Source of the DNA: Arctopsyche grandis
Lineage: Eukaryota > Arthropoda > Insecta > Trichoptera > Hydropsychidae
NCBI RefSeq assembly: GCF_051622035.1
Contig: NC_135356.1
Span: 26,008,839-26,072,838, forward strand
Length of the DNA: 64,000 nucleotides
Direction of reading: 5' to 3'
Shown here: positions 12,260 through 24,448 of the stretch, piece after piece
How the letters are laid out: each line of letters starts with the position of its first letter
Numbering within the stretch: position 1 is the stretch's first letter
Made by a program: the position numbers and the translations under genes
Notes under the pieces: model-generated
What the model was told of the DNA's origin: nothing
What the model saw: the letters and a program-made list of their open reading frames with translations, nothing else
Databases searched by the model: none

Positions 12260-12361
12260 TAGAGGTAGGATAGTCACAGTGCTATCCATTGTTCGGCAAA
12301 CCTTTAACAATGCATTTACAACCTTTGAACAATACACGGCCCCCTCAGGCTCCGGTGACTA
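12260..12361. mobile_element. hAT-like MITE, TAGAG family, copy 7
   Basis: 102 bp from TAGAGGTAGGATAGTCAC to GCTCCGGTGACTA with a perfect 8-bp duplication CTCATGAT (12252-12259, 12362-12369). It is almost identical to copies 2 and 8, indicating recent spread of this short sub-family. Confidence 0.9.
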
Positions 12362-12369
12362 CTCATGAT

Positions 12370-13745
<1,376 letters not shown>

Positions 13746-13753
13746 ATCTCTAT

Positions 13754-13899
13754 CGGTGTCAGCTCGTCTATATGAGCTGTGGACTACAGCCCTCCTATAT
13801 AGTACAAATACATGCTGTTTTTGTCTGCATTTGATCACAGATACTACAGCCCGATTAATCTCTGCAGCCCCCCCTATGAATTCTCACGAGCCGCCACTG
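13754..13899. mobile_element. Small hAT-type MITE (CAGTG-like ends)
   Basis: The left end CGGTGTCAGCTCGT and the right end, read inverted as CAGTGGCGGCTCGT, are imperfect inverted repeats, and both continue into CTACAGCCC-like sequence. Flanks ATCTCTAT (13746-13753) and AACTCTAT (13900-13907) match at six of eight. The 146-bp element has no coding capacity. Confidence 0.55.
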
Positions 13900-14361
13900 A
13901 ACTCTATATAAATTCAATTGAAAACCATAAAACCAAATTTAGTAAAATTCGTTTTTTTTTTTTTTGGTATTTTTCTCTATGATATACAAGTTGTTTTACC
14001 CGGCTTTGCTCAGTATTTGTAATATAAACGGCGTAAACATGGCGAATCTAATAGTATATATATATATTTTTTTTTATTAAATTTATTTGAATCGCGGCAG
14101 AGTTTGTCAGCTGTTTGCTCAGTTGTTTCTCTCTTCCCGTCTCTCTCAGTTGTTTCGCCGTTTCTCTCTTCGATGGCTAGCTTTTAGACGATACTTTTGT
14201 TAGCAACGACCATTCTATGCATTCTACTTCCATGTATATATTAGATGTATTTAAATAAAAATACTAAACGTCCATTGGTCGATCACTTAATGATGCTCTT
14301 ATCTTAGTCACAAAATTCCGTAAAATAGGAAACACTCTTTCATTAGCTGATCAACTAGGTT

Positions 14362-14797
14362 CAGGCGCGCCATACGGGCCTTTTAGATTTAGGGGCCCAA
14401 AAGGTTTTCAAATAAAAATACTAGACATTTTTCAAATAAAACTTGAAAGCCTTCTTAAAATTATTCATATGACTAATAGGAAACTATATTTAAAATTTTA
14501 TGATCCAAATTTGATACACAACATATTGCGTGTCGAATTTTCACCCATCTGTTCTCTTTCTCATGACATTCAATAATTTTCCGAAATGATACAGTAATAA
14601 TAATTGTCTGCAATTACCTATAAGAGTGATGTTAAAAAAAATGTCTTTGAAATATGTAATTGCATAGTCTGCGACTTTGAAAGCGAGGAAAAAGAATATT
14701 TAAATTATGTTAGTTAATTACTAATTTAATTTTAATAGCAAAAATACTAATGGGGGCCTTTTTCTAATATTGCCCAATTTTTCTAGTTACGTCACTG
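14362..14797. mobile_element. Non-autonomous hAT-type element, 436 bp
   Basis: The left terminus CAGGCGCGCCATACGGGCC and the right terminus CTAGTTACGTCACTG are flanked by ACTAGGTT (14354-14361) and ACTCGGTT (14798-14805), seven of eight matching. Both sub-terminal regions carry a GGGGCC-rich word next to AT-rich interior. No transposase is present. Confidence 0.6.
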
Positions 14798-14892
14798 ACT
14801 CGGTTGTATGGTTTTCAGGAAGTCAACAAACGAATCAAATACAGGAAATTCTAATGGGACTAATTATACATGCTCCATATTAGAGAGGTGTA

Positions 14893-15951
14893 TAGAGGTT
14901 GTGATTTCTCGAATTTTTTTGATTCTCGAGATTCGAGAATCTCCTTTTCTCGGAATATTTGAATCTCGAGATTTGAGAATCTTATTTTCTCGAAATATTT
15001 GAATCTCGAGAATTCGAGATTTTCTTTTTTTGTTTCTCGAGATTCTCGAGAATTCTCGAGAAAGTATAATTTTTTTTTTAATATAGTGAATTGATTTTTT
15101 TAGCATATAAACTTGACAACATACAAAAATCAAATGGACACAAACACTACATATGTATGTTATATCAGGGGTTTACAACTTTATTAAAGACATGACGAAA
15201 GAAAGATATAGAGAGATACAATAGAACATTGAATAGAAAAAAATGTAAAATTATATTAAAAATATATTATAAAAGAAGGCATGAAAAGAAAATAAAAATA
15301 TACAAAAGTAATTTAAAATAGTAAAAATAACAATATGTAAAAAATAATTTTATAAAATTCCCAGTGTTGCTACCCGGCTTTGCCCGTGTTTTTGTGACCG
15401 GACAAATAATAAAAATACTGACCATCTATGCATATTAAAATACTGACTATAAATTGATTAATATCTAAGGAACAAATACTCGAATAAATAAATAATAAAT
15501 CAAAAATCTTTGTTTTATGTGTGTTAAGTGGGGTCATATTGTCAGTGAAAATATATTTTCACTAGCGTTTTAGTGATATCATAACCGAATACTTCCGCAC
15601 TAGTGAATAGTATCTACATGCACATACATATATGCAACTTAAAATGGTGCGATTTCGTTGTAACATGTGTACTTATATGATGACCGAATAATAACTTACC
15701 GGACAAATAATAAAAATACTGACCATCTATAAATATTACAATACTTCATAAAATTATTTACGAGTTAACAAGTATACAAATCAGTCAGTTTATTGAGTAA
15801 ATACATGTAGTGATAAATTAAGAATATTGTCGATATTTTCGAGATTCTAATAAACGATTTCTCGAGATACGAGAATCTCGAATTTTCGTAATAAAATATT
15901 CTCGAGAAATGAGAATCAAAATTTCTCGAGAATTCTCGATTACAACCTCTA
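14893..15951. mobile_element. Non-autonomous TAGAG element with TCTCGAGA palindrome arrays
   Basis: Ends TAGAGGTTGTGATTTCTCGA and, inverted, TAGAGGTTGTAATCGAGAAT form terminal inverted repeats. Flanks GAGGTGTA (14885-14892) and GATGTGTA (15952-15959) match at seven of eight. Each sub-terminal region (14910-15065 and 15835-15945) is packed with repeats of TCTCGAGA and its variants, each a self-complementary word. The interior (15360-15750) holds a duplicated GGACAAATAATAAAAATACT block and a GTTGCTACCCGGCTTTGC word. No protein is encoded. Confidence 0.75.
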
Positions 15952-15959
15952 GATGTGTA

Positions 15960-17196
15960 CACTAGTTGGTTGGTTTGATTTTTGGAAAACGCGAGAATAC
16001 AAAATTAGCCAAGATTTCATCGACTTGTTACCTTTTACAAAGTTTTATCCGAGTGTCAGGTATGCCTTACTAGTTTTTACGTTACGTTCACCATACAAAT
16101 ACGCTAAAGTAAATTAAAACATTACTAAACATATTTTGCCCCCCCTTAGAAAGTTTTATGCGGGCGCCCATGGAAAAACGTGAATTTTGGATTTTCATCG
16201 ATGGACCTGTTATATGTAAGGAAACGTAAAATAAATTTTTTCATTAATATTTCAAAAACTTCGATAAACTAAGTTTTTTTTATATAAATCGAACATTCTG
16301 TAGGCTTTAACGGCGCCCTTCGTAGCGCTCACCGTACGTGAAAATTGACGAAAATTGAAATGCTGCAAAATATATGTTATTGATTTTATTTGCTCTCGGC
16401 TAAAGCTCTATCCGATACGTGCATTTGATGACAAACCTGGGCTTTGCGAATGTGCTCAAATGGCGAGTCGGTGTACAAATGTACAATGGAAGCTTAATCT
16501 AGAAAAGCAAATTACAAACTGTGGTGCGATATGACATGTTTCGCCCCAAAGTATGCAAATGTACTGCAGAAATATTCGCAGTTCGCAGCCTTCTTTCTCG
16601 ATATAAGGTTCGCAGTTTGTGTTCAGTGATTGTGTTTTGTTTTGAAATATTTTATAATTTTCAACTTTCCGAAGAACCTTCCCACACTCGCCGTAGTTAT
16701 TGAAAAGGTAAAATTATACAAGCACGGTATATATGTATGTACATTATACATACTTCTGAAAATTCGCTTTTCAAGCAAGCGTATTTTTTCTCATGGTCAT
16801 ATTTTCAATAAAGTCTATTTACAAGCTTTTTTAATAATGACGTAAAGTAAATAAATTTGTCACCAAACCACTGAGAAAACCTTTAAACAATCGCAGGTGG
16901 AGCAAAATATGTAAGTATCATGTATACAAGTGTATGACTTGAGTCAGTTTTATTACTTTCGATAGTTTCAAGTTGGACAATGGTAAATTATATTGAGTGC
17001 ATATAAATTTGGGCCCTCATATTTGGCTATGAGGTAGCTACGCCACTGTGGACCAGTCATTTTCAGTGACCCATTATACCACTGAATATGACTGGTACAA
17101 TAAACTGATTTAAAGTACCATGAAAACTCAAAGTTATTATTAAATAAGTGACAATTTCTGACTAGTAACAATTTTAAAAACTAATATTTCTAGATT
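15960..17196. other. AT-rich, no gene recognised
   Basis: GAATTTTGGATTTTCATCGA at about 16180-16200 recurs near 34270 and 56340, so part of this stretch is a dispersed repeat. GCTACGCCACTG at about 17038-17049 looks like a single surviving transposon end, but no partner end or target duplication is visible. Confidence 0.35.
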
Positions 17197-17660
17197 TATT
17201 TATTTAAGAATACTTGGGAAAGGCGGCAAAGCCGATGGACCTAAGGGGTTTGAAAATCTTACGGTAGTACAGAAATACAAATATCAAATAAGATAATGAA
17301 AAAAAAGCAAAAAATAAAATAAAAATCAAAAACATAGAAAATATTAACAACTCAAAATAGACAAGAAAAAATACAAAAAAACTTGACTTATTTTTAAGTA
17401 AAGTAAACTTATTTTTGGGAAGAACTACAAAAACCCTTTTATTTTAAGGAACGCATCAATATTATTTTTAATAAAAATATTTAAGTTACTGGAAGTTACT
17501 AATTCATTGGATAGACTATTCCCAACTTTAACCACTCTATTTGAAAAGAAAAATTCACTAATTATTTTGTTGTAAATATCTTTTTTAAATCTGAGAGTAT
17601 GACCTCTCACATGAGTGTTATTGTTAAACGTATGGAGGTTTATCATTGGGCAATTGTAAT
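17197..17660 (-). mobile_element. 3' end of a CR1/Jockey-like non-LTR retrotransposon
   Basis: On the minus strand the frame from about 17646 to 17425 reads HVRGHTLRFKKDIYN, then FFFSNRVVKVGNSLSNELVT. This is the conserved tail of ORF2 in CR1/Jockey-type elements (RGH...FFSxRVVxxWNSLP). It is followed downstream by a GGCTTTGCCGCCTTTCCC untranslated block and a (TAAA)n tail at about 17197-17206. Only the 3' end was copied, as is usual for 5'-truncated retrotransposons. Confidence 0.65.
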
Positions 17661-18460
17661 GGTTATTTATATGTAATTGTTGTTCTTAATATTATTTTAC
17701 TGTAAAGTTTATGAAACTACATATAATATTGTTATGTATTTTTGTTATTAAAATATTTAATTAAATATAAGAATGTCAATTTTCATATATTGGTCTTAAT
17801 TTGATATTATACTTTTACATACTCAAATACATAGGTATTAAATATTTTATTTGTTTTTGATTAATACTAATGAGAATTTATATGAAACCATTATTGGATT
17901 CATAAATAGATTTGATCAGTGGTATCAATGTATTTTACTCAACTCAGACAACACATATTATATATAAATGATATCATAATTTTCCGATTACATTGATCAC
18001 AAATTAAGTATTTTTGAAAGTTAAAAGAGAAACACTAAAAGTGTAAATAAAAACAGAAAGTGGGACTGGGAACCTTTTATGTTCAATGAGTGATGGTGCT
18101 TTCATTCTGTACATTCAGCACTGATAGCAATATATGCATTGCTAAACTTTTGGTAATTATTTATCTCTTTTTACAAGCTTTTTATTTTTCTTTTCGGTTA
18201 AATTTTAGAGGAATCTATTGAGTGAAAAGAAAATAACAACTGTTAAATAAATACAAAATAATAAAAAAACAAAATTATAAAAAAAATGCTAAAAAATTCA
18301 ATAATCGAATATTAAAATTTTTCTCATTTTACATACGAATGTAAAATAACACATAGAGATTAATGATACTTAAACTTAAACTTAAGTTAAATTCTCAGAT
18401 CAAATTTTGGATGTTTTACTTTGGCTCTAATAGATACATGACAGTTTGTGTTCTTTGGTA
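17661..18460. other. AT-rich, no gene recognised
   Basis: No open frame of note, element terminus or repeat structure is supported here. Confidence 0.5.
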
Positions 18461-18469
18461 ATTTTTCTG

Positions 18470-19170
18470 TCGACCTGAAATCAATCCACATGAGTGTGAA
18501 TTACATTAATATAGCATTATACGATTTATAATATTGTAAATAGATATGAAATCGGCTTACTATTCAGTTGGGATTGGTTATTCAGCAACATTTGCAAGAG
18601 GCCAAGAACAGACTCTAGTCTGATCGTCCAATTGGTTAGACATTGAGAGGATCGCCAATCGACATAAAAGTAAAATGATATATGTATAAATATAAATTGC
18701 TTTATATATAGCCATATATAAATGTACACAATAAAGCAGATTGGCTTACAATTCGGCCACTCCAAGTGCGGTGAAATTTGCAGAGACTGAGTTGTTAAGA
18801 TTAGATTATCGATTTTGCTTCTAGTATCCTGTATCAAGTGACGAAGTTTCAGCGTGCGAATTCGTCAATACTGTCGTGTAAACCCACAACACATATTTTC
18901 TGCCTAGATGTATTTACTATGACGCCAAGCTGATGGTGTGTTTTACTCATCGAGCTTTCTTTTGGACTCTTTGCATATAAGTGTCGAAGAAATTTCCATG
19001 GCAAGAAAGAAGATGAAGACATCTTATGCAATTATTATTATTAAAACACTAATTCACCTTCACTCCACCACGCACCTATAAACGTCAAACGTAAACTGTC
19101 ACTTTGACACTTCTGCACCAATATACTCGTAATATCCACAAATCCGACCATTATTTTCATATTTTTTTTC
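18470..19170. repeat. Duplicated block, related to 56461-57130
   Basis: From GTCGACCTGAAATCAATCCA through the ATGGCAAGAAAGAAGATGAA region to AATCCGACCATTATTTTC the two blocks align in the same orientation with scattered substitutions and small gaps. Part of it (CTATAAACGTCAAACGTAAA onward) occurs a third time at about 34383-34490. The open frames on the minus strand are not recognisable proteins. Confidence 0.75.
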
Positions 19171-19301
19171 TTTCGACATTATAAATAGACAATCAATATT
19201 GTTTAAACGCATATTTATTTTATTGAAATTATTCAAATCAACAGATTATTGTAGCAGAGCGAAGAGGAATGGAGCAATGAGGTTTTTCGTGGAGTGGGAG
19301 T

Positions 19302-20672
19302 TAGAGATGTTCCGACGGGAAGGAACCCGGTTTATTCCCGGTAATAAACCGGGTTCTTAATGTGACCTTTGCAAACCACGTATTTCGAACATGCGATAAT
19401 AACTTGTAGGCGGGGTAGGTATGGGTTGACCGTATCCCAGCCTAACGCAACACTGCTGTGCTTGTTTTAGTAAAGTTTTATTGTTTGCCTAATTATTGTA
19501 CAAAGGTATTATATTTGGGCAAAAGTATGTCGTTCAGCGGTCTCTGGATATGGTAGAGTGTCGCTGGCTCGGCATTCGGCTATGTTCAGAAGGTCTCTGG
19601 ATGCTGCAGTGTGTTGTTGGCTCGGTGTTCGGCTATGTTCAGAAGGTCTCTGGATGCGGCAGTGTGTTGTTGGCTCGTTGTTCGGCTATGTTCAGAAGGT
19701 CTCTGGTTGCGGCAGTGTGTTGTTGGCTCAGCGTTCGGCTATGTTCAGAAGGTCTCTGGTTGCGGCAGTGTGTTGTTGGCTCGGCGTTCGGCTATGTTCA
19801 GAAGGTCTCTGGATGCGGCAGTGTGTTGCTGGCTCGTTGTTCGGCTATGTTCAGAAGGTCTCTGGTTGCGGAAGTGTGTTGCTGGCTCGTTGTTCGGCTA
19901 TGTTCAGAAGGTCTCTGGATGCGGCAGTGTGTTACTGGCTCGTTCGGCTGGTTGATCTTCCAAGTCCGCGAAGTGTAGTGGTGGCAGGTCAGGAGCTGGA
20001 TGTCGACTGGTCTGCTGCTGTGTGTCGACTGGCATTGTTTGGGTTGTACCTCCTTTTATAGTGTTTCTGGTATCGCCTGAACCATGGTGGTGGTTGTTGA
20101 TGCGTAAGCGAGGAATGTGCTTTTGTCGAGGGGTAGAATTTTCTGGAATGATTGGCGCCGTTCCGCTCGATGTAGTTTAATGGCTGCGGTGTGCTTCGAC
20201 CGGTTTGGTTCCGCTCGACTGGTAGGGGTGTTCCACTTGAGTTTAGTTTAATGGCTGCAGGTGTGCTTCGACTGGTTTGGTTCCGCTCGAGTGGTAGGGG
20301 TGGAACTTTTTCGAAGGTTTTGGCACCGTTCCGCTTGAGTTTAGTTTAATGGCTGCAGGTGTGCTTCGACTGGTTTTGGGAATGTATTCTGCGTCGCAGT
20401 AAATGTTTTTGATGAATGTGACGAGATTCCCACAAACTAATAGGTTATTTACGTAAAGCATCCGACTCAAACACAAAACAGAAAACGTTTAGATTCATTC
20501 AAATGTAGCATGTATCAATGGCATTGACTCAATGCGAGTATCTAAAAATGTGTCGATTTGAAAATGTAATTGATATACATTTCTTCAATTTTCCCAAAAT
20601 TTCCATCGCCCAAAGTTCCCAGGGAAAAAAACCCGGTTTATTCCCAGGTCTTTTCCCGCTGGCACATCTCTA
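19302..20672. mobile_element. TAGAG-ended element carrying a minisatellite
   Basis: The left end TAGAGATGTTCCGACGGGAA and the right end, inverted as TAGAGATGTGCCAGCGGGAA, are terminal inverted repeats. They continue into shared AACCCGGTTTATTCCC words. The YARNG-type end suggests hAT, but the flanks (GTGGGAGT, GCCATACA) do not match. The interior holds the 53-bp tandem array and three degenerate repeats of a TTTAATGGCTGCAGGTGTGC unit (20175-20375). A second copy of the right 1.2 kb ends at 63866. Confidence 0.6.
19535..19957. repeat. 53-bp minisatellite, about 7-8 units
   Basis: TATGTTCAGAAGGTCTCTGG recurs exactly every 53 bases (starts 19581, 19634, 19687, 19740, 19793, 19846, 19899). Units differ mainly at a GATG/GTTG position and at GGCTCGG/GGCTCGT/GGCTCAG. 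No unit contains a plus-strand stop in any frame, so all three frames stay open and encode the same 53-residue peptide cycle. The open frames are therefore not evidence for a gene. Confidence 0.95.
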
Positions 20673-20852
20673 GCCATACATAGTGAGTGTGGCAAGCACG
20701 TAAATACAAATCTCCAACACTCCCCATTGATTAGTGCTTGCCGATATATACAGTACAATATTAAAATACAAAATTCAAAACTCTCACCGAGTTTACATAT
20801 ACATCATACATTCAATGATAATCAATTAAATATCTTCTTCTTCTTCATGTGC

Positions 20853-21574
20853 TGTTCCGACCAATTGCCTTATGGTCGGCTTTCATGACCTTACGACCTC
20901 GAAACTGCCCGATGTTTTTTGTACTGGCCGCATTACCCCCGGTACACAGTCAGCGCTTTCAATTGAGCGCTTTTGAAGTGCGCGTTTCGAGATACTGAAT
21001 TTCGTATGAAAGCGCCCGAACGCGTACACACTCGGCCGACTGTGCCGACCGTTTCGACCGTTGCCGAGTGAACACATTTCTCGCAGTTCGTTTCCCCACT
21101 CCTGAATCACCAGTTCGAGACTGGTGATGTTCATGATACATGGAGACGAGCTCCAGTATTCGGCCGGGATTGAAGTGAGGTAGCCTGGTCTGTCTTCGTA
21201 TCGAAGGCATACAACGTAGCCATGTGTGTTGGTACTATAACCTCAAAACCACGCCGTGCTTGTTTGTTTGTACACAAACTTCGCCCCCCCTTTCCCTCTG
21301 CTTGCTCTCTGTACATGTTAATATAATCATTATAAAAAGGTTAAAGACCTGTTTTAATTGATACATAATCTCCCGCCATTTTCCTTCTCCCCACATTACA
21401 CTCACACACATGCTGTACTTGAGGGAGAGGGAGACAGAGAGCCGACCACCAGCAAAGACCACGGATACGACTTTCTACGACACCGTGGGGGAAACCACGC
21501 CACACTACCGCCGAGCAACTACAAATTACAAATTATAGGTGGCATCTCGATTGAGAATGCCTGGCGTCCGAACA
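20853..21574 (+). mobile_element. Probable BEL/Pao solo LTR
   Basis: It starts TGTTCCGACC and ends GTCCGAACA. Along its length it matches, with divergence, the BEL LTR at 59497-60252: GGTCGGCTTTCATGACCTTA, a CACCAG...CTGGTGA hairpin, CTCCAGTATTCGGCCGG, and TCTGTCTTCGT all recur in the same order. No clear target duplication was found. No internal BEL coding region follows, hence a solo LTR. Confidence 0.6.
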
Positions 21575-21792
21575 ATTATTATGTACATTTATGTATGTGC
21601 CGGTTATTATGAAATTGGAATAAGTCATATATTTCATTTTTAAATAAAATATTTATAAAAATATATGTATACTGTATACATATATTTACTTTATCGATGT
21701 ATGTAGTAACAATAGATGAAGTTTAGTAATCATGAGAAAATTCGAACTCGAGATTGACTTATTCCAATTTAATAATAACCAGCACAATTATT

Positions 21793-22400
21793 GTCCGAGC
21801 CAAAAACCCTCATGGCCGTTGGTTGTCCTCTTACGGCTTCGGCTCCTGTTTTCTCTCTTTTACTCTGATCATCTGTCAGTCGCTCCAGAGTCTCCCGTGG
21901 GTCCGGCGCCCGGTGATCCCGGCGCAGACCGCCAGATGCAGCGTCCCTCGTAAAAGCCGGCCTCGAACTAAGGCAGGCTGGCCCCGTGATCCGCCCAAGC
22001 GATCACGGCGAGCGCTCATTGGCATCATAGAAGCCCTCCGAGGAGTATGGCTTCTTCCATAATCGTGCCTCACCGACTATGTCTACCGACTATACTCGAA
22101 CACGGCGAGCTCTCAGACGCTCGTGAGACTCCGACCGAGAGGGTCTTGGCGTGGCTGGTCTACCCTTCCTGACCAGCCACAGCCTCCGCCATAAAGGGGC
22201 ACAGGCGCCGAGAAACTTCCCGGCGTGCCATCTATTCATCAATAAAAACGAGATCATAACCGTTACTCTTTGTATAATTCCCCCACCCCGCACCGTTCCA
22301 GAGCAAGCTGATCGAGACGACGACACACACACACACACAGCCGCTGGTCACCCATACATATACACACATTACAGCTGCTGAAGCTATCGTTCAATTATAA
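21793..22400. repeat. GC-rich dispersed repeat, copy inverted at 34850-35770
   Basis: From CGAGCCAAAAACCCTCATGG to CAGCTGCTGAAGCTATCG this segment is the reverse complement of sequence at 35640 down to about 34990, with good but incomplete match. It contains an AATAAAAACGAG signal and a TCGAGACGACGACACACA simple-repeat stretch, which would suit an LTR or transposon terminus. No target duplication was found. Confidence 0.65.
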
Positions 22401-22583
22401 AGAAAATTGTTAAAAATAAACAATTTTTTGTTTAAAAGTTCCCTTTTTTATTTACTAACCTCATCTTATTTGACTATACATATATAACAGTTGACAACCT
22501 TAACTTACGCATGCCCGGGAAACTACGTCCGGGGAGTGTAGGGGGTAAGATGTTGGTAAACGGACTACTAGTCATATGTGAAC

Positions 22584-22910
22584 CAGTCACAGGACAACCG
22601 GTCGCTCTAGATTGGTCACACGTGATCACCCGTCACACTAAAACTGGTCACGATAAAACTGGTCACACTGAAAAATTAGTCACGAAAAAACCGGTCACAC
22701 CCAAAAATTCGACCAATTTTTAATTTTTGGGTGTGACCAGTTTTTTCGTGACCAATTTTCGGGTGTTACCAGTTTTCTCGTGACCAGTTTTAGGGTGTGA
22801 CCAGTTTTCTCGTGACCAGTTTTAGGTTGTGACCAGTTTTCTCGTGACCAGTTTTAGTGTGACGGGTGATCACGCGTGACCGATTTAGAGCGACCGGTTG
22901 TCCTGTGACC
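22584..22910. mobile_element. Fold-back element made of GGTCAC/GTGACC tandem units
   Basis: The left arm (22584-22712) and right arm (22728-22910) are inverted copies. The outer ends are GTCACAGGACAACCGGTCGC and its mirror, then a GTGATCACCCGTCACACTAA block, then head-to-tail units of the type AAAACTGGTCAC. On the right arm the units form a roughly 32-bp dimer repeated more often than on the left. The axis lies near 22718. This architecture, inverted repeats composed of short direct repeats, is that of fold-back (FB-like) transposons. No coding region and no clear target duplication were seen. Confidence 0.75.
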
Positions 22911-23474
22911 TTTCGCCCCCATACCAATATAAATTAATCATATGAAAGATGCATGTTGAGTTGCATCAAGTATGCCTACTACTCAAACGAGTATTGAGCA
23001 ACTATTTCAGCGTTGAAATTAATTTGAAGCGAGAAGAGGCAAACAATAACGGATGATTTGCCATATAGCTTGTTGAAAACTATTTATGTTTAATTTAATA
23101 TTTGTACACATAATTCATTGTACAGTTTTTAATCTGGAGCACAGAGCGAAATATGGAGCAGAGCTGGAGCAAAAACTTCCATACTGAAGTGAAGCTGGAG
23201 TGGAATAATGAAAATAATGGCCTTCTCTAATCCTCTGCAAATTAATTCTAAACTTATTCTAAAAAATTATAAAGCATTCAACGAGGGACAGCAACTTAGA
23301 TGATTATCATTTTTCATTATAGATTCTATAAAAATTTAACGCAAGACTTATATTTTACCGTGTCAATCAGAATGAATTTGAGTGAGCTTTGTCCATGTTT
23401 TATTCTCAGTGCCATATACTAGACTAAAACTAGGTATCCTCCTTTGAATTTTTTTTCTCTCCTAAATCACAGAA
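22911..23474. other. No gene recognised
   Basis: Moderately AT-rich sequence with no open frame or repeat boundary that I can support. Confidence 0.5.
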
Positions 23475-23697
23475 TAGATTGAGCTGAAACAATGAAAATA
23501 ATGAAAAAACTGAAAAAACCGAAAAAACTGAAAAAATGAAAAAAATGAAAAAACTGAAAAAATGAAAAAAATGATAAAACTGAAGAAATGAAAAAACGGA
23601 AAAAATGAAAAAACTGAAAAAATGAAAAAAAAATGAAAAAACTGAAAAAATGAAAAAAATGAAAAAACTGAAAAAATGAAAAATATGAAAAAAAAAA
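23475..23697. repeat. A-rich satellite, GAAAAAACT/GAAAAAATG units
   Basis: About 220 bp of 8-9-bp units, GAAAAAACT alternating irregularly with GAAAAAATG. On the minus strand it translates to runs of Phe/Ser/His/Gln, which explains the apparent open frames. Confidence 0.9.
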
Positions 23698-24048
23698 ATT
23701 GTTCCCCATACTGGTTGAGGGTTGATCGTCCGTCACATATATACAAATATACAAATATATATATTTAGCGACAGTCCGTTTTTATATATAGTATTCCAAA
23801 TAAATTATTTATTAAATATGTTTTTCCAATCTGAAGTAATACTTTTATTATTTTGTTTATCGTATTTTTTTCCAAAACTGTTCAGTGTAGCAAAGTGAAC
23901 TTTCTTACCTTTTAGTTTCAGTTTAAAGTGAGATAACACGATAAATTTGCTGAAGATCATGGTATTTTATAATTATAGTAATAATTTAAAAAAATATATA
24001 CAAATCGGACGACCGGAAATGGAACTGTTCAATCAAAATGTCAAGAAC

Positions 24049-24241
24049 GGTGACCTGAAAAATGCAATCGAGATAGTTGCACTCTCCAAACACCCAAAAT
24101 GCGTCAGGGGGTAGTTGTATGTTATCCGAGGGCGCTAACCTTTTTTGTGAAATTCTATTGCGTAAGTTATTTTTGAGCGCCTTTGAAAATTAGAAAATTG
24201 CGCTACTATTCAGTGCAATTTAGTGCATCTTTCAGGGAACC
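24049..24241. mobile_element. 193-bp MITE with 9-bp target duplication
   Basis: Imperfect terminal inverted repeats (GGTGACCTGAAAAATGCA and, inverted, GGTTCCCTGAAAGATGCA) are flanked by a perfect 9-bp repeat GTCAAGAAC (24040-24048, 24242-24250). The paralogous site at about 42180 has one GTCAAGAAC and no insert, as does the inverted third copy near 58165. A 9-bp duplication points to a Mutator-like mechanism. There is no coding region. Confidence 0.85.
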
Positions 24242-24448
24242 GTCAAGAACATGCATCTTTATGCATTATCATGGAATCGTAAAAATTACCTGGAGACACA
24301 CTTTTTCAATACTGATTCATTCTGTAAGTTTCATTGTTGCATAAACGTGTTGCATTTCAATTTATGTTTTTTTTTTATCATAAAAGCATCAGAAGAAAAT
24401 TTATTAAGTGGATTTATTCTAGAAGTTTTATTGCATGTAGTAATTATT

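Noticed and set aside
16965-17049. GCTACGCCACTG as a hAT right end
   Set aside because: No left end and no 8-bp repeat of TGGACCAG upstream, so the element cannot be delimited.
19496-20061. Three overlapping 114-167-codon frames in the minisatellite
   Set aside because: All three frames give the same peptide because the 53-bp unit has no stops; this is a repeat property.
19302-20672. Complete hAT insertion with target duplication
   Set aside because: Inverted ends are present but flanks do not match, and the second copy shares the right flank, so independent transposition is not supported.
21732-22381. Overlapping GC-rich frames on both strands (also 35063-35781)
   Set aside because: Frames occur on both strands of a dispersed GC-rich repeat and do not resemble proteins.
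22584-22910. CRISPR-like array of regular repeats
   Set aside because: Units are arranged in two inverted arms with no unique spacers, and the genome is eukaryotic.
23462-23754. Phe/Ser-rich minus-strand frames
   Set aside because: Translation of the GAAAAAACT/GAAAAAATG satellite.
24251-24448. N-terminal extension of the RTE reading frame
   Set aside because: The sequence before 24449 is present in copy 2 without the RTE, so it is host DNA that happens to be open.
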